Below, piece by piece: positions 25,096 to 37,185 of a DNA stretch of 64,000 nucleotides. Position 1 is the stretch's first letter. Every line of letters starts with the position of its first letter. Source of the stretch: Macrostomum hystrix (Eukaryota; Platyhelminthes; Macrostomidae); contig CATNEN010000005.1 of assembly GCA_950097015.1 (NCBI GenBank), positions 1,860,001 through 1,924,000 of the forward strand, read 5' to 3'. Under the pieces are notes generated by a model, which saw only the letters and a list, made by a program, of their open reading frames with translations, made no database searches and was not told the DNA's origin. The position numbers and the translations under genes were made by a program.

Positions 25096-25775
25096 TTGCT
25101 TTGCTAACGATTGCCATCCCTGGCCAGCTCTAAACCTCCGACTACACCTTAGTTAACAAATAAGACAAACTCTGTTGAAATTAGAATTCCTATAAAATTC
25201 TATCAGATCTCTAATTCGAAACCGCATTCTCTCCCGTTGAGCAACAACGAAAGGATCCGTGAGTAAACCATTAAATACTTGTGTTTGGGAAATACTCTAC
25301 TCTCAGCAATTCTATCGTAAGTTATTATCTTTGAGATTGTTCACTATATAGGGCGATTTATGTATAATCTGATTGAGAGCACAACAACTAAAGTGAGTGC
25401 AACACCTGGAAAAGATAGTCGATTTCCCACGACTCCTTCTTTCTCTGAAATAGCCGTTTGTAACTGGCCTTTTGATAAGGATAACAATTAAAGATAGTAG
25501 GAATACTCATTCAGCTAGACATATATAGAGAGACAAAAGAAGTAATCATTACAACCACAATCACAGATAGAATAGACACAATTTCTAAAATATTTCAACA
25601 TAAGGGTCGACCCGACCTTATAGTACCAATTATACGAGCTACAACATGAGCTCGTATCATTAAAAAAGGATACTTAACTTGTGCGTCGGTGGCATACAGT
25701 AATGCCATAGACAGTTCGAAATAAGAATTCACCGAGCTTGAAACATGTAGCCGAGCTTTAGGAATAATTGGGTGC

Positions 25776-26417
25776 ATGGGCACTAGATTAAAAGTTTTGC
25801 GTTTCAGTAGCGGCTTAAAAAAACACAGCCCGATAATGCAGGCAGCTCAACGTCGTTCGTTAAACCATGAACCAGAAGATGGCGACCAAGAAGAAAAGAA
25901 TGCTCCAAATGTTCGTTATTTGATTGAGAAGTTTAACCAGTTGGGAGCAATTTCTGCTCCACCGGAGTCGCAAAAGCAGAAGCAACCAATTAGCTCTAAC
26001 TCGCCCAGAATAAATGCAAGCTGTGAAGTAAGCGAGCTTTTGTCTCCAGTTAAACGATACAACTCAAGCGCCGCGGTGGATGAAGCCAAAGATGTCAACA
26101 TCGAGGCACTTACGCTCAGCTCTTCGGTGGAAACCAAAAGGCGTCGGTCGAGCATATCGAAAAAACTGGCCAAACTAGGCATCAGGTTAAACAGCGCGTC
26201 GACTCGGCCCCACGCGGAGCCACATGACAAGCATAAATTGCGCACGCCGGAGAAGTCAAGCGACAATCGGAATTCGATAGTTGGGTCGCTGAGCCGAGCC
26301 AAGTCCTTTCTGATTGGCAGCTCAAAGACGCAAGAATTGAAAAATTATAGTTCCGAATCTACGAACTGCAGCAACAGTCGTCTGGTTGCTGGCAGACGCT
26401 CAACATATAGTAGGTGA
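25776..26417 (+). CDS. Basic Ser-rich protein or first exon of a larger one
   Basis: 213 codons from ATG at 25776, not repetitive and with amino-acid use typical of real protein. It is basic and Ser-rich, with one ordered-looking motif, NVRYLIEKFNQLG (about residues 46-58). It also has an RRR-S-S-I-S-K-K-L-AK-L patch that resembles phosphorylatable regulatory segments. I do not recognise the family. The ORF ends at AGT AGG TGA, and AG|GTGAGC there is a good splice donor, so the ORF may be a 5' exon. No convincing downstream + strand exon was found before the next minus-strand genes. It may therefore be a complete short gene or lead into exons I could not see. Confidence 0.5.
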   Translation: MGTRLKVLRFSSGLKKHSPIMQAAQRRSLNHEPEDGDQEEKNAPNVRYLIEKFNQLGAISAPPESQKQKQPISSNSPRINASCEVSELLSPVKRYNSSAAVDEAKDVNIEALTLSSSVETKRRRSSISKKLAKLGIRLNSASTRPHAEPHDKHKLRTPEKSSDNRNSIVGSLSRAKSFLIGSSKTQELKNYSSESTNCSNSRLVAGRRSTYSR

Positions 26418-26564
26418 GCTTGGAGTTTAAAGTTTGGCGTCGTTGGTTAGAACGCATTGCTACAACGGTAAAATAATGGTAAAACGGGCGTAGTAATAGT
26501 TATTGATTAGAACTGGCTTGCTCGTGTCTAGATATGAAGCCTACAGAACAGCTAGCCGCAGCTA

Positions 26565-26760
26565 CGACTGTTTAGGTCATGGACTGAAGGAGGCGTCACA
26601 CCCAACCTCAAATACCCCAGCAATGCTGGGTACAGTTTAACAGCTTGGTACGGAACTGAAATAATACACGGTTCGTGTCTTGCTAAAGAAGGCACGTTTT
26701 TGGGAATCGAACCCCCGACGCTCTAACCACTAAGACCAAAGATCCCTATTAACCAAATAC
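26565..26760 (-). mobile_element. tRNA-derived SINE (family A-like), minus strand
   Basis: Read on the minus strand, the head is TTGGTCTTAGTGGTTAGAGC (A box) followed by GGGGGTTCGATTCCC (B box). Towards lower coordinates the body includes the palindromic GTCCATGAC-type motif seen in the other family A copies. A true tRNA gene was rejected because the cloverleaf arms do not close. Confidence 0.6.
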
Positions 26761-27549
26761 GCGTTCAAGAAAGCAGTTTTGTCCCATTACCAGCACTCTA
26801 CCATGAGAAGCAGTGGGGTTGAGAGGCTAAGCGGTTATCGCGTTTGCCACTCGCACTAAGCTCAAATCCATGACCAGAATTAATTTAATGTGCGGTCGCG
26901 GAGAGAAGCCTTGGTAGCTTGATAGACTCCTTTATACACTTGGATATTAACAAATCACATTATACTCTACCTGTGATAGCTTCAGACTCTACACTGCGCA
27001 AACAACACCAAACAATCATCAAGTCCAGCTGAGTGGCGCAAGCAATAGGAAGAAGACAATCAACTATCACTACCAATCAACTAAAGATGCTGCTGCTGCT
27101 GCATTCAATCGATCAGCGACATCGGGAAACTGCACAAATACAAAGCGAACTACGGCTGTGTAAACAATAACAATTCGAACAGATTTCGTTGATTTACTGA
27201 TAAGAAACAAATTTCTGACACACAAAGTAGTGTCTATTTTGTTTGAAAATTTGCTCCAACAACTGCCGTCATATATTGCTGTCATTTTGTCTTTGGAATG
27301 CACCGACTTAAACAAAAATATAGGCTTTTAAAATATCTTTCATTAAACAAAAGTATTCGCATTGCATTTAAGTGTCTAATTCTCTAGGTGCGAAAAGCTG
27401 ACTTACCTTAATGACGATTAATAAAGTGCGATCTTAAGCGCAAATACACTAAAAATGTCTTCAAAGCCAAGCGATTTTAAGTCACTATAAAATTGTAACG
27501 ATTTTATAAGAATATTTCCAAAATCGATTAAGAGATCACTAGGAATTTT
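26761..27549. other. Intergenic; possible further SINE head
   Basis: About 26815-26925 has a tRNA-like order (GAGGCTAAGCGGTTATCGCG, then CTCAAATCCATGACC). The minus-strand ORF at 27070-27315 has no recognisable domain. Otherwise nothing seen. Confidence 0.3.
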
Positions 27550-29105
27550 TGTAATGACTGACTGACACATCAGGAATGAGTGTAATGACTGACTGACACA
27601 TCAGGAATGAGTGTAATGACTGACTGACACATCAGGAATGAGTGTAATGACTGACTGACACATCAGGAATGAGTGTAATGACTGACTGACACATCAGGAA
27701 TGAGTGTAATGACTGACTGACACATCAGGAAAGAGTGTCATGACTGGCTGACACATCAGGAATGAGTGTAATGACTGACTGACACATCAGGAATGAGTGT
27801 AATGACTGGCTGACACACCAGGAAAGAGTGCAATGACTGGCTGACACACCAGGAAAGAGTGTAATGACTGACTGACACATCAGGAATGAGTGTAATGACT
27901 GACTGACACATCAGGAATGAGTGTAATGACTGGCTGACATCAGGAATGAGTGTCATGACTGACTGACACATCAGGAATGAGTGTAATGACTGGCTGACAC
28001 ACCAGGAAAGAGTGCAATGACTGGCTGACACATCAGGAATGAGTGTAATGACTGACTGACACATCAGGAATGAGTGTAATGACTGGCTGACATCAGGAAT
28101 GAGTGTCATGACTGACTGACACATCAGGAATGAGTGTCATGACTGACTGACACATCAGGAATGAGTGTAATGACTGGCTGACACACCAGGAAAGAGTGCA
28201 ATGACTGGCTGACACATCAGGAATGAGTGTAATGACTGACTGACACATCAGGAATGAGTGTAATGACTGGCTGACATCAGGAATGAGTGTAATGACTGAC
28301 TGACACATCAGGAATGAGTGTAATGACTGGCTGACACACCAGGAAAGAGTGCAATGACTGGCTGACACACCAGGAAAGAGTGTAATGACTGACTGACACA
28401 TCAGGAATGAGTGTAATGACTGACTGACACATCAGGAATGAGTGTAATGACTGACTGACACATCAGGAATGAGTGTAATGACTGGCTGACATCAGGAATG
28501 AGTGTAATGACTGACTGACACATCAGGAATGAGTGTAATGACTGACTGACACATCAGGAATGAGTGTAATGACTGGCTGACATCAGGAATGAGTGTCATG
28601 ACTGACTGACACATCAGGAATGAGTGTAATGACTGGCTGACACATCAGGAATGAGTGTAATGACTGACTGACACATCAGGAATGAGTGTAATGACTGACT
28701 GACACATCAGGAATGAGTGTAATGACTGGCTGACATCAGGAATGAGTGTAATGACTGACTGACACATCAGGAATGAGTGTAATGACTGGCTGACACATCA
28801 GGATTGAGTGTAATGACTGGCTGACACATCAGGAATGAGTGTAATGACTGACTGACACATCAGGAATGAGTGTAATGACTGACTGACACATCAGGAATGA
28901 GTGTAATGACTGGCTGACATCAGGAATGAGTGTCATGACTGACTGACACATCAGGAATGAGTGTAATGACTGGCTGACACATCAGGAATGAGTGTAATGA
29001 CTGACTCACACATCAGGAAAGAGTGTAATGACTGGCTGACACATCAGGATTGAGTGTAATGACCGACTGACACATCAGAAAAGAGTGAAATGACTGACTG
29101 ACAGG
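27550..29105. repeat. Large minisatellite, 31-bp unit, about 50 copies
   Basis: The unit starts AATGACTGACTGACACATCA and continues GGAATGAGTGT. A 29-base variant lacking two bases (GGCTGACATCAGG) appears at semi-regular intervals, for example near 27935, 28090, 28270, 28485, 28575, 28730 and 28915. This indicates duplication of multi-unit blocks. Confidence 0.96.
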
Positions 29106-29720
29106 AAAGAAAATAGAAATAGTTAAACAGTCTATTTAAAGTATTTTTATGGATAGAATTTAAGCAGATATATATTTACCTAAATATTGAATAATGCTTT
29201 TTGAAAGCTTTTATTTACACATAAAAAGAGTAAAAACGCAATTTGTTCACGAAAGAATATTTGCTATGCTCATAAATTTGATGGGCTAGAAAAATTCGAA
29301 ACATAACAAATAAAAAGCAGCTAAATTGGCAAAAAATGAAGCAGAGATTCAAATTTGTAATCTTCAAGGTGGACAATGAAATTTAAAATGGAGATATTAA
29401 TCTTAGTCTGACTGGAGTAAGATTAGCAGTAAACTGGATTACTTTAAGCTAGCCTCTTAAACTGTTAAATGTGATTCGGATTCCATGTAAATATAATGGG
29501 TTTCCGAATTTCGTATCACAGCTCTGCCATTCCTAGCTTAATCTTTGCGAGTGTGGAGTCAAATCAAAGATGAAATTGTTCTACATTTGAATCGTTATTA
29601 ACTATAACCACAAACGACTAGAGATGAGACTAGATGCACGGCCTTTTAAAAGCCATGTTTTATTATCAGAACGCTCAGAAAGAAATATTCCCGACATTAC
29701 TTCAGTATTCTTCTGCTTAT
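29106..29720. other. AT-rich spacer
   Basis: No gene seen. The 3' UTR of the minus-strand coiled-coil gene is expected to end here. Confidence 0.3.
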
Positions 29721-30732
29721 TTACTTTTTCGCTTTTTTAACTTGTTCTTTTGCCGGTTTAGGCGACAAAAACCAGCGTCGCCAGGACTGCGGCTGAGGCG
29801 GCAACGGCGGCGCTTGACTTGGCAGTGCTGAAGGCCGCGGATGTAGAGGCGGCGGAGACTGCGGCGGAGCCTCATGCTGCCGCTGGCTGTGGAAATCTTT
29901 CAACTGGGTATAAAGTTCATCTAACTCCTCGTGACTTTTTTCTCGTTGTTTTCGTTCGAGTTGGAACAGTGCTTTAGAAGCTGCAGCCTCTGCAACCAGA
30001 GCTGAGCGAAAGCGTTCTAGTTCAACTAGCTGGCTTTTCGTTGACGCGAGAGCTTCCGTTAAGCGATCGATTTCGCTTTGCAGCGTTGCCAAGGTGTAGC
30101 TAGAACTTGGATTTGCAGATTGAAGCGCGTCTTTGTCGTCCAACTCGAGTTTAGCTTCTTTTTCAACATCAGCCTCTTTGAGATAACGTTTAACCTCCGC
30201 TTCGACGGCAACAAAATCAGCGATTTCGGCTTGCCAGCGTTCGCTCTGACACTCCCAAAACTCTTGCCATTGCTGATTGGCCAGCGAAAGCTGAAGAGAT
30301 GGAGGCAGACAGGCAAAAATGACAGAAGTGGTAAAAACTACAGTCTATAATATATCAATTAGGAATTACCTGACCGTTCTCCTTTAAAATTTGTTTTATC
30401 TCTTGCTTGCTCATCGCGTCATTTTCAGAAGTAGCAACAGCAGCAGCAGATTGAACAGAGGGCCCAACCTGCTTTTGAAGTGAAATCAAACTAAAATTTA
30501 AAATACAAAAATTTTTTTTTCTTAATCTACAATGGGTACCTACCTGAATCTCTGACGCAATCAAGACATCAACTAGCTGCATGGCACAGGATGCAGTCTG
30601 GTCGGAATGCAGCAGTCTTGTCAGTGCAAAATGCAGCATATCCTTAGCACTTGCCGCATTGTTGCAGGCTTCGCTTTTGGCAACACAAATGGCACAGGAA
30701 TTGTCAACACAGCAGCAAGGTGCGCAAGACAT
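29721..30732 (-). CDS. Coiled-coil protein with Cys-rich start and Pro-rich tail, 3 exons
   Basis: Exons (minus): 30732-30544, 30468-30370, 30290-29721, all phase 0, with GT/AG at each junction (CAG|GTAGGT, CAG|GTAATT; acceptors AAAAGCAG and CTCTTCAG). This gives 285 residues. The N-terminus is MSCAPCCCVDNSCAICV, a dense Cys cluster. A short helical part follows, then a long charged heptad-rich region (about 100-235; TLATLQSEIDRLTEALASTK is typical). A proline-rich stretch (about 240-270) precedes a basic end. I do not recognise the family. A homodimeric scaffold or adaptor is the natural reading of such a layout, but this is inference. The first ATG after a TTTCTTCCAG acceptor-like site was chosen, so a 5' UTR intron is possible. 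Confidence 0.7.
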
Positions 30733-30825
30733 TGATTTGGCTGGAAGAAACGTTGCCTGTATTTGCAAATTTTTGCATTTTTGCGCAATAAATTTGGATA
30801 CAGTTAGAAACTGAATTGCTAATCT

Positions 30826-31440
30826 AGCCCTAGTGGATAAAGGAATTTAGAATGGATTGCTAGTCTAACCTCAGTGGATGAAGGAATTTAGAATGGATTG
30901 CTAGTCTAACCTCAGTGGATGAAGGAATTTAGAATGGATTGCTAGTCTAACCTCAGTGGATTAAGGAATTTAGAATGGATTGCTAGTCTAACCTCAGTGG
31001 ATTAAGGAATTTAGAATGGATTGCTAGTCTAACCTCAGTGGATTAAGGAATTTAGAATGGATTGCTAGTCTAACCTCAGCGGATAAAGGAATTTAGAATG
31101 GATTGCTAGTCTAACCTCAGTGGATTAAGGAATTTAGAATGGATTGCTAGTCTAACCTCAGTGGATTAAGGAATTTAGAATGGATTGCTAGTCTAACCTC
31201 AGTGGATTAAGGAATTTAGAATGGATTGCTAGTCTAACCTCAGTGGATGAAGGAATTTAGAATGGATTGCTAGTCTAACCTCAGTGGATTAAGGAATTTA
31301 GAATGGATTGGTAGTCTAACCTCAGTGGATTAAGGAATTTAGAATGGATTGCTAGTCTAACCTCAGTGGATTAAGGAATTTAGAATGGATTGCTAGTCTA
31401 ACCTCAGTGGATTAAGGAATTTAGAATGGATTGCTAGTCT
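30826..31440. repeat. Minisatellite, 41-bp unit, 15 copies
   Basis: The unit starts GAATGGATTGCTAGTCTAAC and continues CTCAGTGGATTAAGG. Copies are nearly identical. It starts about 100 bases upstream of the coiled-coil gene's first ATG, so it occupies that gene's promoter side. Confidence 0.95.
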
Positions 31441-31715
31441 AGGCCACAATTAAAAGACTGAAATGGTGTAGTGAGTGTGGTCGGTTTGGGATCCCTGGCC
31501 TAGAGTACTATCAAGTATAATACGAATAATCACTGAACAAATAGTTAGGATGCTGTGCTTCCGCCTAGCACTGGTGGCCGGAGCGTTTAGCTACATACTA
31601 AAAAGACAAACTTAAAAATATATCAAATAAAAATCAAGGTGAACTCAGATTTGCTTCTTATTTTGCACTAGGAATAAATTTTTAAATTGCGGAAAAATCG
31701 GTACTCAATAATGAC

Positions 31716-34502
31716 TCAGTATGTCAATGCACTAGGCGGCAAAACCTTATAAGGATTAAGAATTCCCTGAGGATCTAGCAATCGTTTAATCTGAACCATA
31801 ATTGCGACAGCTTCGGGGCTTTTGCAGTGACCCAAATAGGTGCTCCTCTTCCAGCCCAGGCCGTGCTCGGCACTTATTGAACCGCGCCGCTCGGCCAGCC
31901 AATTATAAACGAACGCCTCCAACTTTGGCCATAGACTATAGCAGGCAGCCTTCTCGGGATTGGCCGTCACCACTAGATGGAGGTTACCATCGCCAAGGTG
32001 ACCAAAACCCGCGATGCGAATTAGGCCGCTCTGACTGGCAGTCCAGTTAAATTCCAATTTCGTAGCTTCCATCAAGCGCAGCATGTCTAGTCGATTGTCA
32101 ACACTGGCGTCAAACTGCATGTAGCCGCCGGCGGGACCTGCGTCCGCCACCAGAGCTTCGAAGGCGCGCTCGCGTAGCGACCAAATCGAATTGAATTGGC
32201 GCGAATCGCTGGCCACAACGGCGTCGAAGTCTGACTTTGAATAACAAAACTCTTTCCATTATTTATACACTGAAACATAATACGCTCATAATTTAGCACA
32301 CTTGGAATCTGGGTTTAGGCGGGAGTGTGTGCATTAGAGGTTAGATGTTAGGCGAGTATGTTCATTTATGGTTTAGAGGTAAGGCAAGTGTAGATTATGG
32401 GCGAGTGGGTACTTTAGGGGGTTCGAAGCTAGGCGAGTGTGTACAATGGGGGTAGAGGTTGCGCAAGAGTTTATATTAAGGGGTAGAGGCTAGGCAAGTG
32501 TGGTGTACATTAGGGGTAGAGGCTAGGCAAGTGTGGTGTACATTAAGGGGTAGAGGCTAGGCAAGTGTGGTGTACATTAGGGGGTAGAGGCTAGGCAAGT
32601 GTGGTGTACATTAAGGGGTAGAGGCTAGGCAAGTGTGGTGCACATTAAGGGGTAGAGGTTGGGCGAGTGTGTACATTATGGACCATTAGAGGCTAGTGTG
32701 TACGTTAGGGGCTTAGAAGTTTGCACCTGGAATGCATGGTCTTGATGCAACGAGGTGAAATCTCAGCTCACCTTCCCCACCAAGAGAAGTGGTAATACGA
32801 TCAAGAAAATCGGCCAATTTTTCAGCATCATGCAATCCTGCCGAGTCGCATGAAGCCGTCTCAACAAGGGCGTAGAAGCTGCTAGCTTTGCCAGAGTTGT
32901 CACTCAGCGGACAGTTCAATCGGAGATTATTAGACACCGCCGACATTGTGGCCGAGTCCATAAATTCGAAGGCCGATAAGGTCTCTGATAGCGTGGAACG
33001 CGCCGCTGAGAAAATGGCCAGAACTGACTTAGATGGGTGGACGAGAATTTTAGTGAGATGAAGACAACTTAGTCTTGTAGGTGTACATAGTATTTTAAGA
33101 AGTGCACTGAAGACAAATAATAACAAACACAATTAATTTAGATAAGAAGACTAGCCAAAAGCATTGCTAGCGAATTGGCTAGCTGTACACAGCCTTTGGA
33201 AGCGCTGCGCTATGCCACGGGAGTACATTTCATCCCACTGGGCTAGGTGTAATTGCTTCTCTCTCTATCTCTGTCCATGGACTGGAGAGGCCCTCACATG
33301 TTATTTAAATATTTAACCCAGAGTAGCGATGGTACCACTTTATATAGATGGGTCAACGGAAGAATTAAGGAATGGTCAAGCTACCTGTGCAACATAAAAG
33401 TATATGCTAACTAAGGCACCACCTGAAAGCTCTGGCAGCCAATCAGAGTCAGTTGTACATTAGCGGGCCTAGGAGGACAGACCAGAGCCACTTTAGTCAG
33501 CACTCCGAGTGTGCCCTCGCTGCCAATCAACAGCTGAGCAAGGCTTCCTCTGTCATTTAAAGAAATCCGATTAGCGCAACCAGCTAGACAATCTAGAACC
33601 TCGCCATTTGGCAGAACAGCTTCAACGCCGCGAACGGAGGAGCGCAGAGAACCGTAGCGCAGTACGCGAACTCCGCCAGCGTTTGTAGATAAATTGCCGC
33701 CCAACTGACAGCTGGCCTTGGCGCCAAGATCTAGCGGGACAGTGAGCTGATGATCCGACAGGGCAGAGTCCAGCTCGGCTAGGACTAGACCCGCCTCTGC
33801 AATCACCAGGCCGGAGATCGGATCGATCTGCGTGATGCCATTTTTTATTTCCAATTAATTTTTTATGATAAAAATACACTGACGTACATGTATCTGTGTG
33901 GCCTACTTGTTGGCTGCAAGTAGACTATTGATTGGACCAAATGATTTATGACTGACGTTTTCAGCGGCTCATATCTCAACATAACATTATGTTATACGAG
34001 CGTATATGCAAGAATCAACGAAGCACACAGACTGATTCACCTCAAGTATGTGATTCATTCGGCCTAGAGACAACAACACCTCGTCGAATATGGGCACACC
34101 GGCGCCAGCCAATCCAGTGTTGCCTCCCTGTGGCACAATGGCTATCCTTTGCGCACTGCAATGTTGCAAGATCTGCGAAACTTCGCCGACAGAGCCCGGC
34201 CTTAGAAGCACATTACTTTGACCGCGGCAATCTCTAGGCCAGTCAGTGTTGGCCTTCTCTAATACCGACTCATCCGTGATCACGTTGTTAGCACCGACAA
34301 TGTCCGAGAACACTGACAGATCCTTGGATTCTACCCGACTGTAGGGACCCCGTGTTAGTCGACTGCCTTGGGCATCGATCGGAGGATAAACGACAGACGC
34401 CAACGGCGGGCTAATTTTCGAATAGGTCGCCAATCTCGCGGCCGCTGTTGCAGCGGCGAAGCTCGCGCGACGAACGAGAATGTGGCGAAACAGACACTGC
34501 TG
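31716..34502 (-). CDS. D2HGDH: D-2-hydroxyglutarate dehydrogenase, mitochondrial
   Basis: Exons (minus): about 34502-34041, 33827-33423, 33027-32772, 32230-31716. Phases 0, 0 and 1 agree across the joins. FAD-linked oxidase of the D2HGDH group, which oxidises (R)-2-hydroxyglutarate to 2-oxoglutarate in the mitochondrial matrix and passes electrons to ETF. Visible marks are RGQSNVLLRPGSVGEV, the FAD-loop QGGNTGLAGAG, LDLGAKASCQLGGNLSTNAGG, IGSEGTLGVLT and LSAFEFMD. The metal/substrate motif is GFGHLGDGNLHL, then SAEHGLG and LLDPQGILNPYK near the end. All expected blocks are present. The start is unclear. The frame is open from a TAA near 34515, with Arg/Ala-rich leader-like sequence but no ATG. 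An ATG at about 34528 begins another leader-like frame that does not join without a frame change. An upstream exon spliced at TCTGCAG (34503) would solve this. Confidence 0.93.
32300..32720. repeat. Intronic minisatellite, about 33-bp unit, 10-12 copies
   Basis: The unit contains GGGGTAGAGGCTAGGCAAGT, then GTGGTGTACATTA. The centre is regular and both flanks are degenerate. It fills intron 3 of D2HGDH. Confidence 0.85.
33175..33330 (+). mobile_element. SINE body fragment (family A) in D2HGDH intron
   Basis: GCTGTACACAGCCTTTGGAA matches the body of the copy at 6720, and TGTCCATGGACTGGAG matches its palindromic motif. The order is rearranged and no tRNA head is visible, so this is an old fragment. 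Confidence 0.5.
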
Positions 34503-34730
34503 CTGCAGATTTTAAGTAGGGTTCGCATTACTGATCCGATGTTTGTACTTTTAATATAGTTTGATTTTTTCGATCTTTGGCTTGAGTAATGTTATAAGTC
34601 TAAAAATATATTCTCATATCGCAAAGTTTGGCCATTGAACCTATACAAACAAAAAATATTTTCGAAAAAAAATCCAACATGAATTCTCACAATCAAAATT
34701 AACAATGAAAATTTCTTACTACTAAAAGTT

Positions 34731-34990
34731 GTTGAGGGGCTTCCTGAGCTCGATTCCGCGGCGAGGCCACATTTATTTGGGGCGCAGTGGCGGAAAAAAG
34801 GCTCGGGAGCTTGCTGTGCAGTTTACACCCTTCAGGGCAACCTCCTAGGCACAGTGAGTGTGTGCACTGCCTGACGATGAGAATGTCAAGGCAGATGTGC
34901 ACACCTGTGAGTTTGTGCCTGTGTTCGCTGCACCGGAGTCAGCGAAATGGGTAGAATTGCCTCCTCGCCGGTTGCGGGTTTAGTGTTGTT
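34731..34990 (+). mobile_element. tRNA-derived SINE (family B), longest copy
   Basis: It has a B-box-like GAGCTCGATTCCGCG, then GGCCACATTTATTTGGGGCG. Next come GTTTACACCCTTCAGGGCAA, GTGTGCACTGCCTGACGATG, GGCAGATGTGCACACCTGTG and GAATTGCCTCCTCGCCGGTT. Related copies lie at 23140 and 4740. It lies between the D2HGDH gene and a displaced copy of its exon. Confidence 0.7.
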
Positions 34991-35045
34991 ATCATTTATA
35001 AAATTTGTTGAGAATTTGAAAAACCATTTCTTAAACTTCAATTGA

Positions 35046-35165
35046 AGCATCACTTAAAAGCTCTGGCAGCCAATCAGAGTCAGTTGTGCATTAGGGAGCC
35101 TAGGAGGACAGACCGGAGCCACTGAATTCAGCCCCTTGAGTGTGCCCCCGCTGCTAATCAACCGC
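35046..35165 (-). pseudogene. Displaced partial copy of D2HGDH exon 2
   Basis: Read against 33421-33553 this stretch is about 85% identical. Shared runs include AGCTCTGGCAGCCAATCAGA and TAGGAGGACAGACC, and the GTGTGCCC and GCTG.AATCAAC segments keep their order and spacing. It carries only the 3' half of the exon plus its splice donor side, with an internal deletion and altered codons, so it is not functional. It lies upstream of the parent gene on the same strand. Confidence 0.85.
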
Positions 35166-35918
35166 TTCCTCGTACCCTAAGCAATGAGTTTCTGAAATCG
35201 AAGTTTAGTAATGGCAGTTCTTAAATCACATGAACACGTTTTATAATTTTTTTGTCAAAAAAGCTTACTTAGTGAGATTGTGAGCAAGCTTACTTAGAGA
35301 TCCTCAACTTCATATTACTAGTATTAATTTTATTTGATAAGTTGAAAAACAAGATAAAAAGTCAGGATAACAAATATTTTGTTTGAAAAAAAACTGACAA
35401 TAAAACAGCACTGGATATAAGGAGAAGTACTCGCTAGTCGCAAGTAGGCCTGTGTATTTCGAGTCTGTAGTTTATGAAATTACAACATACTTATTTCCAC
35501 TGCAGAATAGTCAGATATTATAGCAGGCATTTATTTAAATAGCGTTTTTGTTTGCATAGACAAGGTTAAAATATGGAAAAGCGACACTGTAAGGTATTTT
35601 TCAATGAGAGCAGAATATATTTCAACCGGAATTTAGATGACAAAAATCAAAAGACAGTAGAATCCTACTGGTTTAGTTAAGACTAACCGTTTCAGTTTCT
35701 CGTTACGTTTTCCTGGACCTAACCTGGCCTATATTAATTTGTTTACATGGGAATACATACTATTATTAATAACACGGAGAGTTTAACCTACCAAAGTAAG
35801 CACAAATTTGTAGAAAAAAAACAATTTAACAGACAAAGCAATAGACCGATAGTCACTAACAATAGGCTTCTATTTCATCGACTCCAGAACCACAGAGGAC
35901 GATGAGAAAATCGATATA
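35166..35918. other. AT-rich spacer and 3' side of PSMA4
   Basis: No gene recognised. The 3' UTR of PSMA4 should lie in about 35800-35918. Confidence 0.35.
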
Positions 35919-36680
35919 TTAAGCCTTCTTCTCGGCTTCCTTCTTGGCGAGTTCGGCCTTTTCTAAATCTTTGATAAGTTGTTCCACTCGTGACTGCGGC
36001 AATAGGCTCAAATAGGTGTTAGAATCGCGTCTAGTGAATACGGCTATTTCAACTTTGTCGGCTGACAATTTACTCATGGTCATAGATTTGTTGAGCACTT
36101 TAATAGTGAGACTGAGCGCTTCATCAATGCTCATATTCTCGGCGTGTTCCTGATCCAGCATGCTATTGGCTGCGGCGGCATTGCTGCCAATGCATGTGGC
36201 CTTCCAGCCGCTGAAGTTGCCGCTGGGGTCGCTTTGGTAAAGCTGATAGCCGTAGTGCAGATCCCAGCCAGCGTACAGCATGCTGACACCGAACGGTCGC
36301 CTACCGCCAAACATTGTATAGGCGTGTTTGATATCGCAGATAGATGACACCAGTTGTTCAACAGGAATTGGCTCCTGGTACTGAAGCAAGTAGCGTTGAG
36401 CGCTAAGACGCATCTCATCTATTAGCACATTGGCATCGGCTGTAATACCGCCAACTGCAACGCACATATCGTCATTGATCTTGTAGATCTTCTCGGAGAA
36501 GTTAGGCTCGTCTAATAGTTTGTTAATATTACGCCGCTCAGCAGCCAGAATGATGCCGTCGCGAGCTAGGATGCCCATACAGGTGCCAGCGTGGCCAACA
36601 GCCTCCATGGCGTACTCAACCTGATAAAGGCGACCCTCCGGAGAAAAGGTTGTAGTGCGAGTGTCGTATCTGCGAGCCAT
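35919..36680 (-). CDS. PSMA4: 20S proteasome alpha subunit type 4 (alpha3)
   Basis: Single exon, 253 residues, ATG at 36680. It begins [20 protein letters not shown], with the alpha-type N-terminal YD and the [16 protein letters not shown] signature of proteasome alpha subunits. [33 protein letters not shown] and [18 protein letters not shown] are typical for the alpha3/PSMA4 branch. The C-terminus is Lys/Glu-rich, as in the family. Alpha subunits form the outer rings that gate the proteolytic chamber and have no active-site Thr. Size matches orthologues (about 250-261). It lies about 260 bases downstream of the snoRNA host gene on the same strand. Confidence 0.97.
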   Translation of the reverse strand: MARRYDTRTTTFSPEGRLYQVEYAMEAVGHAGTCMGILARDGIILAAERRNINKLLDEPNFSEKIYKINDDMCVAVGGITADANVLIDEMRLSAQRYLLQYQEPIPVEQLVSSICDIKHAYTMFGGRRPFGVSMLYAGWDLHYGYQLYQSDPSGNFSGWKATCIGSNAAAANSMLDQEHAENMSIDEALSLTIKVLNKSMTMSKLSADKVEIAVFTRRDSNTYLSLLPQSRVEQLIKDLEKAELAKKEAEKKA

Positions 36681-37105
36681 GTCTCAGTTTACAAAAGTAT
36701 GTTTTGTTTATTTAAATCGATTAGTTCTTTAAGGCTTAGATTAAATTCTTATCGTCCTTAGCCACTGGAAAGTGTAGGCGGGATTGTGTACAACCGGTTC
36801 AGTCTGTGGACTGGGGGCCTGAACTACACATAATGAACAGACCTAAATGACTAACTAAAAAACTATGAAGTAGCATTTTAGTTGTCCGCTTGTATAATTT
36901 AAAATTTGAAAACAGAAATAAAAGTGTACAGTGAGGTAAATATATTTAATAAAATATGACGCCGCTGTCGAAGCAGAACTTGAAATTCTTCCCAGAGGCA
37001 AAATTGGCGAATCTAAAATAAAAATAGTGAATAGTTTTTATTTCTTAGAATAGGCTAGTGAACTGCAAAATGTGTGTATTAATAAGTAGAAGTGCAAATA
37101 AAAGT

Positions 37106-37185
37106 TCAGCAACGGATAAAAAGTCACCAACAATGGTTACTAGCATAGTAACTAGGTTCATTTGGGGAAAGAAGTTTGTCATCAT
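37106..37185 (-). ncRNA. Box C/D snoRNA copy 1 (snR190-like)
   Basis: Box C ATGATGA at 37185 and box D CTGA at 37106. The guide CTTCTTTCCCCAA is followed by D' ATGA and is complementary to the LSU rRNA stretch GGGGAAAGAAG. The segment before box D is TTTTTATCCGTTG. Confidence 0.88.

Noticed and set aside
27550-29105. CRISPR-like regular repeats (also the other arrays)
   Set aside because: Repeats are contiguous with no unique spacers; this is an animal minisatellite.
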